Shown here piece after piece: positions 17,100-25,792 of a DNA stretch of 64,000 nt. Within the stretch, counting starts at the first letter, position 1. Every line of letters begins with the position of its first letter. The DNA is from Truepera sp965215315 (lineage in GTDB: Bacteria; Deinococcota; Deinococci; Deinococcales; Trueperaceae): positions 248,001 through 312,000 of the forward strand of contig CBDCDB010000008.1 in the NCBI GenBank assembly GCA_965215315.1, written 5' to 3'. The position numbers and the translations under genes were made by a program. The notes under the pieces were generated by a model, which was not told where the DNA came from, did no database searches, and saw nothing but the letters and a program-made list of their open reading frames with translations.

Positions 17100-17477
17100 A
17101 TGGATATCGAATACCCCCAAAATAACGCCATGCCGACCTCTCACCTGCCGTTTAGCCCCGTGACCAAAGTCGGCAACCTCTTGTTTGTTTCAGGTCAGGC
17201 GTCGGTTGACAAACAGGGCAAAATCATCTCGGACACGTTTGAAGCCGAAGTGACGCGCTCGTTTGAAAATTTGAAGACAATTCTCGAGGCTGCCGGAAGC
17301 AGCGTAAAGCACGTGGTTCAAACCCGCAACTACGTCCGCGACCCTGCCAACCTCGCTACGTTCAACGAACTTTACGCGGCGTTTTTTTTGTCCCCGTATC
17401 CTGCTCGCACCACGATTACCAATTGTCTACCGGAAACCTTGAAATTTGAACTCGAGTGTATCGCCCTAGTGCCGTAG
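17100..17477 (+). CDS. ridA: RidA family (YjgF) enamine/imine deaminase
   Basis: Small trimeric cytoplasmic deaminase that hydrolyses reactive enamine/imine intermediates released by PLP enzymes. 125 residues. Family marks: NLLFVSGQASVD near residue 25, VVQTRNYVRDPANLATFNE, and PARTTITNCLP with the conserved active-site Arg. The usual C-terminal glutamate is present in KFELECIALVP. GGAG lies 7-8 nt before the ATG. Being next to a PLP-dependent D-amino-acid lyase makes functional sense, because such lyases release 2-aminoacrylate-type products. Confidence 0.9.
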   Translation: MDIEYPQNNAMPTSHLPFSPVTKVGNLLFVSGQASVDKQGKIISDTFEAEVTRSFENLKTILEAAGSSVKHVVQTRNYVRDPANLATFNELYAAFFLSPYPARTTITNCLPETLKFELECIALVP

Positions 17478-17624
17478 TTTTTCGGTCTCTGTTGACGTTT
17501 CAGCTTGGGAACTTCAGGACTTTTGGTGTAGGGATGAGTATCAAAAAACCAGAATGTAGAGCCATTACCAAACACGCCTTACCGACAAATACCTCTCACC
17601 ACGAGATGGTAACGTAACCCTTAC

Positions 17625-18587
17625 ATGACAGGACAAAGACTGAGCGAACAGGGGCCGCATACGGCGTTTGCGGAGCGTTTTACAGCGCTCGCCGGGGCCG
17701 TCGAAAGTGCAATTCTCGGACAACGGGCGGTTGTCGAAGACCTGCTAGTGGTCGTTTTGGCGGGCGGTCACGCGCTCTTAGAGGGTGCCCCCGGTCTCGG
17801 TAAAACGCGGTTGGTACGTGCGCTCGCAGACGCGACCGACCTCACCTTCGGGCGCGTGCAGTTCACCCCCGACCTGATGCCCGCCGACGTGACCGGGACG
17901 ACGCTCTTGTCTGAAGAACACGGACGCGCCCATTTTACCTTTCAACCAGGGCCGGTGTTTCATCAAGTTTTATTGGCAGATGAAATCAACCGCGCGACGC
18001 CCAAAACGCAGTCGGCGCTGTTAGAAGCCATGCAAGAACGTTCCGTAACCGTCTCCGGTGAAGAACACCCGTTGCCGAAACCGTTTACGGTGCTGGCGAC
18101 GCAGAACCCGCTCGAGATGGAAGGCACCTACCCGCTCCCTGAAGCGCAGCTCGACCGGTTTTTGTTCAAGATTCTGGTGCCGCGCCCCGACGCCGCGACG
18201 CTGACGCAAATTCTTTCCGCCACGACCGGCTCGTCTGAAACTGAGGTCACGCAAGTTATCAGCCACACCGAGTTGTCCGAACTGCAAACGACGCTCCGGG
18301 CGGTACCGGTTGCGAGCCGCGCCTTAGAGTACGTCGTCAGCTTTGTCGAAGCGAGTCACGCGCACCCACTTGTGCGGCTCGGCTCGTCACCGCGCGGCGC
18401 ACAGGCCATCGTGCTGGCAGCCAAAGGCTACGCGCTCGCGGAGGCCCGCCCGAACGTCGAACTCGCCGACCTCAAGCGGGCTGTCCCGGCAGCGCTCCGG
18501 CACCGGCTGCTCCTGAACTTCGAGGCTGAGGTTTCCGGAACGACAACGGACGAAGTGATCGCCGAGCTGCTCAAAACCGTCAAGTAA
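17625..18587 (+). CDS. MoxR family AAA+ ATPase
   Basis: AAA+ chaperone-like ATPase of 320 residues. Walker A is EGAPGLGKT (about residues 52-60), Walker B LLADEINRATPKTQSALLEA, and sensor 1 TVLATQNPLEMEGTYPLPEAQ; the lid domain carries SSPRGAQAIVLAAKGYAL. MoxR proteins usually act with a DUF58 protein to mature or insert metals or assemble envelope enzymes, and exactly such a gene follows after 8 nt. The VWA-domain and transglutaminase genes common in larger clusters are absent. The 147 bp before the ATG hold no recognisable feature beyond TAACGT boxes close to the start. Confidence 0.92.
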   Translation: MTGQRLSEQGPHTAFAERFTALAGAVESAILGQRAVVEDLLVVVLAGGHALLEGAPGLGKTRLVRALADATDLTFGRVQFTPDLMPADVTGTTLLSEEHGRAHFTFQPGPVFHQVLLADEINRATPKTQSALLEAMQERSVTVSGEEHPLPKPFTVLATQNPLEMEGTYPLPEAQLDRFLFKILVPRPDAATLTQILSATTGSSETEVTQVISHTELSELQTTLRAVPVASRALEYVVSFVEASHAHPLVRLGSSPRGAQAIVLAAKGYALAEARPNVELADLKRAVPAALRHRLLLNFEAEVSGTTTDEVIAELLKTVK

Positions 18588-18595
18588 TCCCGTAA

Positions 18596-19480
18596 ATGAG
18601 CCAACCTCCGCTAACCCTGAGCGCACCGACACGGGCGCTATTGTCGCGCTACGTGCCTGCGCCGCGCGTCCTAACTGCGATGTCCGGTGAACGGCTCGTG
18701 CGTGAAGCGGGGAGCAGCCTGGAGTTTTTCGATGTGCGCCCCTACGGGGCCGGGGATGAACTGCGTTACGTGGACTGGAAAGCCTACGCCCGCACCGGCA
18801 AGCTCTTTACGAGGTTGTTTCAAGCGGAGCGCACCTCGGCACTACAAGTCTTGCTCGATACCTCACCGAGTATGAACGTCGGCAACAAATTTGGAGCGGC
18901 GCAGCGGCTCGCAGCGATGCTTGTGACGACTTCACTCGGGATGCGGACGCAAGTCGGACGCTTTGGCGGCGCGCTGAGTCCGCGCGGGGGCGGGCGCACG
19001 CAGCTTCCGGAGTTGTGGCGGTTTATCGGTGAGGTACCTGAGTCTACACCTCAGCCTACTTCAGAAACACCTGCCCTCGCGCTTTCGGCGTTTGCCGCAA
19101 CCTCGGCCTACGCCGCCGGGATGGTCGTCGTCCTTTCAGACTTGTTCGGTGAAGCGTCGTTGCAACCTGCGCTGATTGCACTCCGGGCGCGGCGGCTCGA
19201 CGTGTGTTTTGTCCAGCTGATGAGCGCCGCCGATTTAGAGCCTCAAGGTAGACGCCTCGAGGTTCGGGACAGTGAAACGGGGGAGAGGCTCGAGGTCGGC
19301 GAGAGCGAGGTGCAGCTCTATAAAGAGGCGGTGCAGCGGTTTCTCACCCGGACACGCGGGGCCGTGTTGCAAGCCGGGTTTCGCTACTGTTTGCTGCGCG
19401 TTGAAGAGGAGCCGTTAGCGGCGCAAGAAGCGAACTTCTTGGCGATGCTCTACCGCGCGGGTATTTTGGTCAGACGTTAA
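18596..19480 (+). CDS. DUF58 domain protein, partner of the MoxR ATPase
   Basis: 294 residues with the DUF58 signature DVRPYGAGDELRYVDWKAYARTG in two runs (residues about 43-66), then a von Willebrand A-like core with the MIDAS-type DTSPSMN near residue 90. Unlike many DUF58 proteins it lacks the two N-terminal membrane helices, so it is probably cytoplasmic. Function is inferred from the family: client recognition for the MoxR chaperone, with which it is co-transcribed. Confidence 0.88.
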   Translation: MSQPPLTLSAPTRALLSRYVPAPRVLTAMSGERLVREAGSSLEFFDVRPYGAGDELRYVDWKAYARTGKLFTRLFQAERTSALQVLLDTSPSMNVGNKFGAAQRLAAMLVTTSLGMRTQVGRFGGALSPRGGGRTQLPELWRFIGEVPESTPQPTSETPALALSAFAATSAYAAGMVVVLSDLFGEASLQPALIALRARRLDVCFVQLMSAADLEPQGRRLEVRDSETGERLEVGESEVQLYKEAVQRFLTRTRGAVLQAGFRYCLLRVEEEPLAAQEANFLAMLYRAGILVRR

Positions 19481-19564
19481 GAGACGCTTTGACGAATTAC
19501 GCTACACCCCGGCACATTTTGGTGGACATCGTTTGATTTACACGTTCTCAAACTTGCAGCGCGG

Positions 19565-19605
19565 CACCGAATCTGTTAGGTGATGCGGAGTACGTGCGAT
19601 ATAAT
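19565..19605 (+). promoter_or_regulatory. Promoter and candidate operator of the iol operon
   Basis: A perfect -10, TATAAT at 19600-19605, precedes a 25-nt leader with AAGGAG at 19619-19624. The -35 region is poor, but an 18-bp imperfect dyad CACCGAATCTGTTAGGTG (19565-19582) covers it. The arms match at six of seven outer positions. This placement suggests a repressor or activator site; no iolR-like gene is in the window. Confidence 0.5.
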
Positions 19606-19630
19606 CCGCGTACAACTTTAAGGAGTAGCT

Positions 19631-20494
19631 ATGGAACGTGACAAACACGGTGCAGGTCAACATGACGTCGGCGAAATTGAACACAACACTAAAGGTCAAG
19701 CCGAGGTGACGCCGAACTCGGTGGGGTGGGACTACCTGCATTTTCGCACGCAGACGCTTGCGTCAGGCGAAACGCACAGCGGGAATACCGGGCAAAACGA
19801 GGTCTGTACCGTTCTCGTAAAGGGCGACGCTGAGGTGACGTTCGGGGGCCAAACGCACCGTCTCGAGGGTCGCCCAAACGTCTTTGCCGGACTGCCTTAC
19901 GCGCTCTACTTACCGCCCGGTCAGGACTTTGAAATCAAAGCGCTCACCGAAGTTGAGCTAGGGATAGGCGAAGCCGCCGCCGAAGGTAAGCTCTCCGCCC
20001 GCCTCATCACCCCGGAAGACGTCAAGGTCGAGATACGCGGCGGGCACAACGCGACGCGGCAGATTACGCACATCTTAGACCCGGACGACGCCGAACATCT
20101 CTTATGCGTCGAGGTCTATACACCTTCAGGCAACTGGTCGAGCTATCCGCCGCACAAGCATGACGTGCAAAATTTACCCGAAGAAATCGCGTTGGACGAG
20201 GTGTATCACTACCGCTTTCACCCGGCGGACGGCTGGGCGCTGCAGCGGCTTTTTACCGACGACCGCAGCTTGGACGAGCGCCTAGTAGTTACGGACGGTG
20301 AGACGGTGCTGGTGCGTGAGGGCTATCATCCGGTGGTGACTGCGCCCGGTTACGACTGTTACTATCTGAACTTTTTGGCCGGAGAAACGCCCTTATGGGT
20401 GGCCAAAGATGAGCCACAACTCGAGTGGGTACGCGGGTCGTGGGCGGGTGCCGAAGACCGTATTAAACTGCCCCTGTCCGGGACAGGGCGCTAG
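19631..20494 (+). CDS. iolB: 5-deoxy-glucuronate isomerase IolB
   Basis: Cupin isomerase converting 5-deoxy-D-glucuronate to 2-deoxy-5-keto-D-gluconate in myo-inositol breakdown. 287 residues with the two-cupin arrangement. The metal-binding segment is SGNWSSYPPHKHDVQN (about residues 172-187), followed by EEIALDEVYHYRF and, late, GYHPVVTAPGYDCYYLNFLAG. First gene of the operon, 7 nt before the aldehyde dehydrogenase gene. Confidence 0.95.
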   Translation: MERDKHGAGQHDVGEIEHNTKGQAEVTPNSVGWDYLHFRTQTLASGETHSGNTGQNEVCTVLVKGDAEVTFGGQTHRLEGRPNVFAGLPYALYLPPGQDFEIKALTEVELGIGEAAAEGKLSARLITPEDVKVEIRGGHNATRQITHILDPDDAEHLLCVEVYTPSGNWSSYPPHKHDVQNLPEEIALDEVYHYRFHPADGWALQRLFTDDRSLDERLVVTDGETVLVREGYHPVVTAPGYDCYYLNFLAGETPLWVAKDEPQLEWVRGSWAGAEDRIKLPLSGTGR

Positions 20495-20501
20495 GAGTTT
20501 T

Positions 20502-22001
20502 ATGACGACTACACAGAAACCTACACAAAACGAACTGCTCAACTACGTCGGCGGGCAGTGGCAACGTTCGCAGACGCGCAACTACGGCGAGGTGCATAAT
20601 CCTGCAACCGCCGAGATTTTAGCGCAGGTGCCGCTTTCGGCCAAAGACGAGGTGGCGCAAGCTGTTGAACAGGCGGTAGGGGCCTTTCCCGACTGGCGGG
20701 CGACGCCGGTTACAGAGCGCATTCAGCCCCTTTTTAAGCTCAAGTTTTTGTTGGAAGAACACCTCGTGGACTTAGCTAAAACCATCACACAAGAGTGCGG
20801 CAAGACCTTCAAAGAGTCCATCGGCGAACTTAAACGCGGCGTCGAAAACGTCGAGGTCGCGTGCGGAATGCCCACGATGATGCAGGGCTATAACAACGAG
20901 GACATCGCTCGCGGCATCGACGAACATATGTTCCGGCAGCCGCTGGGTGTGGTGGCCGCGATTACGCCGTTTAACTTTCCCGGCATGATTCCGCTGTGGT
21001 TTCTCCCTTACGCGGTGGCTACCGGCAACTGTTTTGTTCTGAAACCCTCTGAAAAGGTGCCGCTGACGAGTCAGTACCTGTTTCGTCTGCTCGCTGAAGC
21101 TGGCTTTCCTGAAGGCGTCGTAACGCTCGTCAACGGCGGCAGAGAAACCGTTGACGCCCTCCTAGACCACCCCGAAGTCAAGGCGGTTTCGTTTGTCGGT
21201 TCGACGCCGGTTGCCCGCTATATCTACAGCCGCGCGACTGCCAACGGTAAACGGGCGCAGTGTCAGGGCGGCGCGAAAAACCCGGCCGTTATCTTACCCG
21301 ACGCCGACATGGAGATGACGACGCGTATTCTGGCAGATTCGGCGTTTGGCTGCGCGGGACAGCGCTGTTTGGCAACCTCGGTAGCGATTACTGTGGGTGA
21401 GGCGAAAGACCCCTTTACCGAGCGCATCGTGGCAGACGCTGAAGGGCGCAAAGTCGGCTACGGCATGAACGACGACGTGCAGATGGGGCCGGTGATCAGC
21501 GGGGAGAGCAGGGAACGTATTGCAGGGCTCATTGACAAGGGTGTGCAGGAAGGAGCGACGCTCCTGCGGGACGGACGCGGCGTAAAACCGGCTGAGGACG
21601 AGTTCGCCAACGGCTATTTTCTCGCACCGACGGTTATCGGTAAGGTTGCCCCCAAAAGCGAATTTGCAAACACCGAAATCTTCGGCCCGGTGTTGTCGAT
21701 GATGCACGCAGGCACGGTTGAAGAAGCGATTGAGATTGTCAACGCTCGAGCCTTCGGCAATCAGGCGTGCCTCTTTACGAGTTCGGGGTCGGCGGCGCGC
21801 CGGTTTCGTTACGCAGTAGACGCGGGCAACGTCGGTATCAACTTGGGCGTCGCCGCGCCGATGGCCTTTTTTCCCTTTTCGGGCTGGGGCGATTCGTTTT
21901 TTGGCGACCTCCACGCACAAGGGGCGCACGGGGTCGAGTTCTACACGCAGACAAAAATCGTGGTCGAGCGCTGGCCTGCCGAGTGGTCGCGGACGTTTTA
22001 G
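20502..22001 (+). CDS. iolA: Methylmalonate-semialdehyde dehydrogenase (CoA-acylating), IolA/MmsA
   Basis: Converts malonate semialdehyde (and methylmalonate semialdehyde) to acetyl-CoA (propionyl-CoA), the last step of inositol catabolism. 499 residues from ATG 20502, which has AGGAG 5 nt upstream; the frame extends left into iolB without family character. The N-terminus LLNYVGGQWQ, ITPFNFPGMIPLWFLPYA, VSFVGSTPVARYIYSRA and the catalytic cysteine in GCAGQRCLA are the MmsA signatures. It lies directly behind iolB, which favours the inositol role over valine degradation. Confidence 0.93.
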   Translation: MTTTQKPTQNELLNYVGGQWQRSQTRNYGEVHNPATAEILAQVPLSAKDEVAQAVEQAVGAFPDWRATPVTERIQPLFKLKFLLEEHLVDLAKTITQECGKTFKESIGELKRGVENVEVACGMPTMMQGYNNEDIARGIDEHMFRQPLGVVAAITPFNFPGMIPLWFLPYAVATGNCFVLKPSEKVPLTSQYLFRLLAEAGFPEGVVTLVNGGRETVDALLDHPEVKAVSFVGSTPVARYIYSRATANGKRAQCQGGAKNPAVILPDADMEMTTRILADSAFGCAGQRCLATSVAITVGEAKDPFTERIVADAEGRKVGYGMNDDVQMGPVISGESRERIAGLIDKGVQEGATLLRDGRGVKPAEDEFANGYFLAPTVIGKVAPKSEFANTEIFGPVLSMMHAGTVEEAIEIVNARAFGNQACLFTSSGSAARRFRYAVDAGNVGINLGVAAPMAFFPFSGWGDSFFGDLHAQGAHGVEFYTQTKIVVERWPAEWSRTF

Positions 22002-22039
22002 GACTTTCGGGATTCACGTCGTGACGGCGTTTGGTAGCT

Positions 22040-23047
22040 ATGTTTGACCTCATCACGGTGGGGCGCTCGTCGATTGACCTCTACAGCGGTGACGTCGGCT
22101 CACCGTTTGAAGAGATTACGAACTTTGCGGCCTACGTCGGCGGCAGTCCGACAAATATCGCAGTGGGAACGCGGCGGCTGGGACTCGAGACCGCCCTCCT
22201 CACCGCTGTCGGAGACGATAAGGTCGGCGACTTTATCTTGCACTTTCTCCAAAATGAAGGGGTCGCTACGCAGTTTATCCCGCGCAAACCCGGCAAGCGC
22301 AGCAGCGCCGTGGTGCTAGGTATCGAACCGCCCGACCGCTTTCCACTGGTCTACTACCGCGAGAACTGTGCAGACATCGACCTCACCATTGACGACGTGC
22401 TGGCAACGCCGATTGCCGAGGCGCGGGCGCTCGAGCTGTCCGGCACGGGGTTATGCCTCGAGCCGAGCCGCAGCGCCACCTTTTACGCCGCGGAACAGGC
22501 TAAACGTGCGGGCAAGACTGTTTTTCTAGACCTCGACTTTCGCGCCGACCAGTGGCACGACCCTCGCGCTTTCGGTGTCACCATTCGGGCGCTCTTGCCG
22601 CTCGTGGACATTGTGTTTGGCACCGAAGAAGAGATCAACGCGGCGATGGTCGAAATGCCAGGCGACATCGTTATCGAACACCAGCAGGTAAGTGCGCCCA
22701 AGATTCGCGGCGATGTGGCGGCGAATATAGGGGCCATCTTAGGCGACGCGGTCGGCCCGCAAGCGCTCGTTGCCAAACGCGGCGCGGCGGGCGCGACGGT
22801 TCACTTGCGGAACGGTGAAGTTACCGAAGTTCCCGGTTTTCCCGTCGAGATTTACAATGTGCTGGGTGCGGGGGATGCGTTTGCGGCGGGGTTTATCTAC
22901 GGTCATCTCAAGGGCTGGGGCCCGTACAAGGCCGCGCGGATGGGCAATGCGTGCGGCGCAATCGTCGTAACGCGGCACGGCTGCGCGAACTTTATGGGCT
23001 ACGAAGAAGAAGTGCTGAACTTTATTGACGCGCACGGAGGGTTCTGA
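22040..23047 (+). CDS. iolC: 5-dehydro-2-deoxygluconokinase IolC
   Basis: PfkB/ribokinase-type sugar kinase that phosphorylates 2-deoxy-5-keto-gluconate. 335 residues. N-terminal DLITVGRSSIDLYSGDVG and YVGGSPTNIAVGTRRLG are the IolC substrate region. The C-terminal anion-hole motif is NVLGAGDAFAAGFIYG with the catalytic Asp. ATG 22040 is used, since the TTG 9 nt earlier adds nothing conserved. The stop overlaps the next start (TGATG). Confidence 0.93.
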   Translation: MFDLITVGRSSIDLYSGDVGSPFEEITNFAAYVGGSPTNIAVGTRRLGLETALLTAVGDDKVGDFILHFLQNEGVATQFIPRKPGKRSSAVVLGIEPPDRFPLVYYRENCADIDLTIDDVLATPIAEARALELSGTGLCLEPSRSATFYAAEQAKRAGKTVFLDLDFRADQWHDPRAFGVTIRALLPLVDIVFGTEEEINAAMVEMPGDIVIEHQQVSAPKIRGDVAANIGAILGDAVGPQALVAKRGAAGATVHLRNGEVTEVPGFPVEIYNVLGAGDAFAAGFIYGHLKGWGPYKAARMGNACGAIVVTRHGCANFMGYEEEVLNFIDAHGGF

Positions 23048-23907
23048 TGTTCGTCAGCGACGGGCGCACGCTCATCTCTCACGCTTTCGCAAATGGCTAC
23101 ACCATCCCGGCGTTTAACGTCTGTTCGGCGGAGATGGTGCGGGCGTGCCTCGAGGCTGCCGCCGACCTCCGCGCCCCTGTCATCTTGCAGACCTATCCGA
23201 GTGACGTAAAGCAACTTGCACCCAGACAGACCGTTGCGCTCGTCAAAAGTTACGCTGAGGAGTTGAATGTCCCAGTTATGTTGCACCTCGACCATGGCCC
23301 CAATCTTGAGCTGGCGCTGGCGTGTTTACGGGCTGGCTACAGCTCGGTCATGTATGACGGTGCGGGGAAACCGCTCGAGTCCGTCGTCCGGGAAACGAAA
23401 CGCTTGGCGAAGGTCGCGCACCTGCAAGGAGCAGCGGTAGAGGTCGCTGCCGAAAGCTTCAACGCAGGTACGGTCGCCCTGACCGAACCGCAAAATGCCG
23501 TAGACCTTTTTGACGCGGGCGCGGATATGGTGGCGGTTTCCGTCGGAAGCGAACACGGGCAGTCGGGGAGGCTCGAGCAACCTTTACTCGGTGAAATCGC
23601 CGCGCTGACCCAAAAACCGCTCGTCTTACACGGCGGCAGCGGCATCGGCGCTGAAGATTTTGCGGCGGCACGCACCAAGGGCGTCGTCAAGGCCAACATC
23701 GGCTCTGCGCTCTACCGGGTTTTACGGCGCGTCTGGGAAACGTCGGCGGGGGCAGCGAATCACCGACAGGTTTACGCGCTAGCGCGGGACGCACTCCGCG
23801 AGGTTGCTGAAGAGAAGCTGCGCTGGTGCGGAGCCGTAGGTCAGGCCGACTTATTCGGTGTGTCTATAAATTCAGCTGATTTAGTGCAGGGAGCAGATCA
23901 TGGGTGA
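23047..23907 (+). CDS. iolJ: Class II aldolase, probable 6-phospho-5-dehydro-2-deoxygluconate aldolase IolJ
   Basis: Zinc aldolase of 286 residues expected to split the IolC product into DHAP and malonate semialdehyde. Fructose-bisphosphate-aldolase class II marks are visible: IPAFNVCSAEMVRACLEAA near the start, HLDHGPNLELALACLRAGYSS with metal ligands (about residues 80-100), AVEVAAESFN, and LHGGSGIGAEDF for phosphate binding. Assignment to IolJ and not to glycolytic Fba rests on its place between iolC and iolD. Confidence 0.85.
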   Translation: MFVSDGRTLISHAFANGYTIPAFNVCSAEMVRACLEAAADLRAPVILQTYPSDVKQLAPRQTVALVKSYAEELNVPVMLHLDHGPNLELALACLRAGYSSVMYDGAGKPLESVVRETKRLAKVAHLQGAAVEVAAESFNAGTVALTEPQNAVDLFDAGADMVAVSVGSEHGQSGRLEQPLLGEIAALTQKPLVLHGGSGIGAEDFAAARTKGVVKANIGSALYRVLRRVWETSAGAANHRQVYALARDALREVAEEKLRWCGAVGQADLFGVSINSADLVQGADHG

Positions 23908-25783
23908 GAAGGTCAGATCAACCGTCGCTCAAGCGTTGCTGCGGTTTTTGAGCCAGCAGTACAGCTGTTTGGACGACGACGAACAGCGCCTCATCCCCGG
24001 TCTGTGGGGCATTATGGGTCACGGCAACGTTGCGGGAATCGGTCAAGCCGCGCAGGAGTACGGCGAAACGTGGGATTTACCTTTTTACAGACCGCAAAAC
24101 GAGCAGGCGCAGGTTCACCTCGCGGCGGCGTTTGCCAGACATAAAGACCGGCTGGCGACCTTCGCCTGCACCGCTTCGGTCGGCCCCGGTTCGTCGAATA
24201 TGGTGACGGGGGCGGCGCTAGCGACGATTAACCGTCTGCCTGTCTTGCTCTTGCCTTCAGATATTTTTGCTAACCGTGTCCCCGACCCGGTATTGCAGGG
24301 GCTCGAGCATCCCACTGAGCACGACGTGAGCGTCAACGACATCTTCCGCCCGGTCTCGAGGTTTTACACCCGCATCAGCCGTCCCGAACAGCTGCTGCAC
24401 GCCTTACCCGAAGCAATGCGCGTGCTGACTGACCCCGCCGAAACCGGCGCAGTTACGCTGTCGCTACCCGAAGATGTGCAGGCTGAAGCCTGGGACTGGC
24501 CCGCCGAGCTGTTTACAAAGCGCGTCTGGCGGGTGCGCCGTCCGCCGCCGGAAAATGAACTGATTAAGCGGGCAGCGCAGCTTATCAAAGGGGCGAAACA
24601 ACCGCTTATCGTGATGGGTGGCGGCGTCAAATACAGCCGCTCGAGCGAAGTTTTAGCTGAATTTGCCGAAACCTTTGGCATTCCTTGCGGCGAAACGCAG
24701 GCGGGAAAGGGCGCAATTCCGTGGAATCATCCTATGAACGTCGGGGCGCTCGGCGCGACAGGTGGGACGGCGGCAAACCGTTTGGCAGCCGAAGCCGACG
24801 TGATTCTTGCGGTCGGCACACGTTTGGCGGACTTTACCACCGGCTCGAAAACGACCTTTAGACCGGACGCGAAGATAGTTGGCCTTAATGTAAGTCCGGT
24901 GGACTCGAGCAAACTCTTCGCGCTGCCCCTCGTGGCGGACGCGAAACGTGGGCTCGAGGCGCTAAGCGAAGCGCTCCGTGAGTCAAAATACAGCTCGAAT
25001 CCTGAACAACGTCAACATGTCTCTGAGCTGAAAACCGAATGGGACAGCATCGTTGACGAGATTTTTACGGTTGACGACCCTGACGACCTCGCGCAAGGTG
25101 CCGTCATTGGCATGGTCAACGCGGCGTTTGGCGGCGACGCGGTGATGATTTGCGCGGCGGGCAGTATGCCGGGAGACCTGCACAAACTCTGGCGACCCGA
25201 AGACGCGCACGCTTATCACGTCGAATACGGCTACTCGTGCATGGGTTACGAGATTCCGGCGGGGTTGGGCGTAGCGCTTGCCGAACCGGGGCGCAAAGTT
25301 GTCGTGATGATTGGCGACGGCTCATACCTGATGCTAAACTCTGAAATCGTCACGGCGGTTGCCGAAGGTTTAGACCTCACGATTGTCGTGGTGGACAATC
25401 ACGGCTACCAGAGTATTCACGGGTTGCAACGTTCGACCGGGACGCCGCACTTTGGTCTCGAGCTGCGTCACCGCGACGAACAGGGGCGGCTCGAGGGCCA
25501 CTACGTCAAGGTGGACTACACCCAGCACGCCGCCGCGATGGGCGCAAAAGCAACTTACGCCAACACTGAGGACGGTTTACGCGACGCGCTTAGCGCTGCA
25601 CAAGATGAGCCGGGCGTCAAGGTCATCGTCGTCGAGGTCAATCCCGAAAAGCGGGTCGGCGGTTACGCCTTCGGCGGTTGGTGGGACGTGCCCATCGCCG
25701 AAGTCTCGGAGTCCGAAAGCGTCAGGGAAAAGCGTCGTCAGTATGAACAAGACAAAATCAAACAGGTTCTTTTCAAAGATTGA
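23900..25783 (+). CDS. iolD: 3D-(3,5/4)-trihydroxycyclohexane-1,2-dione hydrolase IolD
   Basis: Thiamine-diphosphate enzyme that opens the ring of the diketo-inositol. 627 residues in the three-domain ThDP layout: PYR domain with the long IolD-specific N-terminus (LIPGLWGIMGHGNVAGIGQA), central domain with VMGGGVKYSRSSEVLAEFAE, and PP domain with the ThDP/Mg motif GDGSYLMLNSEIVTAVAEGLDLTIVVVDN read in two pieces (GDGSYLMLNSE near residue 472, VVVDNHGYQS after it). Overlaps the aldolase end by 8 nt. Confidence 0.95.
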   Translation: MGEKVRSTVAQALLRFLSQQYSCLDDDEQRLIPGLWGIMGHGNVAGIGQAAQEYGETWDLPFYRPQNEQAQVHLAAAFARHKDRLATFACTASVGPGSSNMVTGAALATINRLPVLLLPSDIFANRVPDPVLQGLEHPTEHDVSVNDIFRPVSRFYTRISRPEQLLHALPEAMRVLTDPAETGAVTLSLPEDVQAEAWDWPAELFTKRVWRVRRPPPENELIKRAAQLIKGAKQPLIVMGGGVKYSRSSEVLAEFAETFGIPCGETQAGKGAIPWNHPMNVGALGATGGTAANRLAAEADVILAVGTRLADFTTGSKTTFRPDAKIVGLNVSPVDSSKLFALPLVADAKRGLEALSEALRESKYSSNPEQRQHVSELKTEWDSIVDEIFTVDDPDDLAQGAVIGMVNAAFGGDAVMICAAGSMPGDLHKLWRPEDAHAYHVEYGYSCMGYEIPAGLGVALAEPGRKVVVMIGDGSYLMLNSEIVTAVAEGLDLTIVVVDNHGYQSIHGLQRSTGTPHFGLELRHRDEQGRLEGHYVKVDYTQHAAAMGAKATYANTEDGLRDALSAAQDEPGVKVIVVEVNPEKRVGGYAFGGWWDVPIAEVSESESVREKRRQYEQDKIKQVLFKD

Positions 25784-25792
25784 GGGTTAGCG

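Noticed and set aside
21294..21929. 211-codon minus-strand frame inside iolA
   Set aside because: Antisense shadow of a well-defined dehydrogenase, including its catalytic region; Arg/His-rich without family features.
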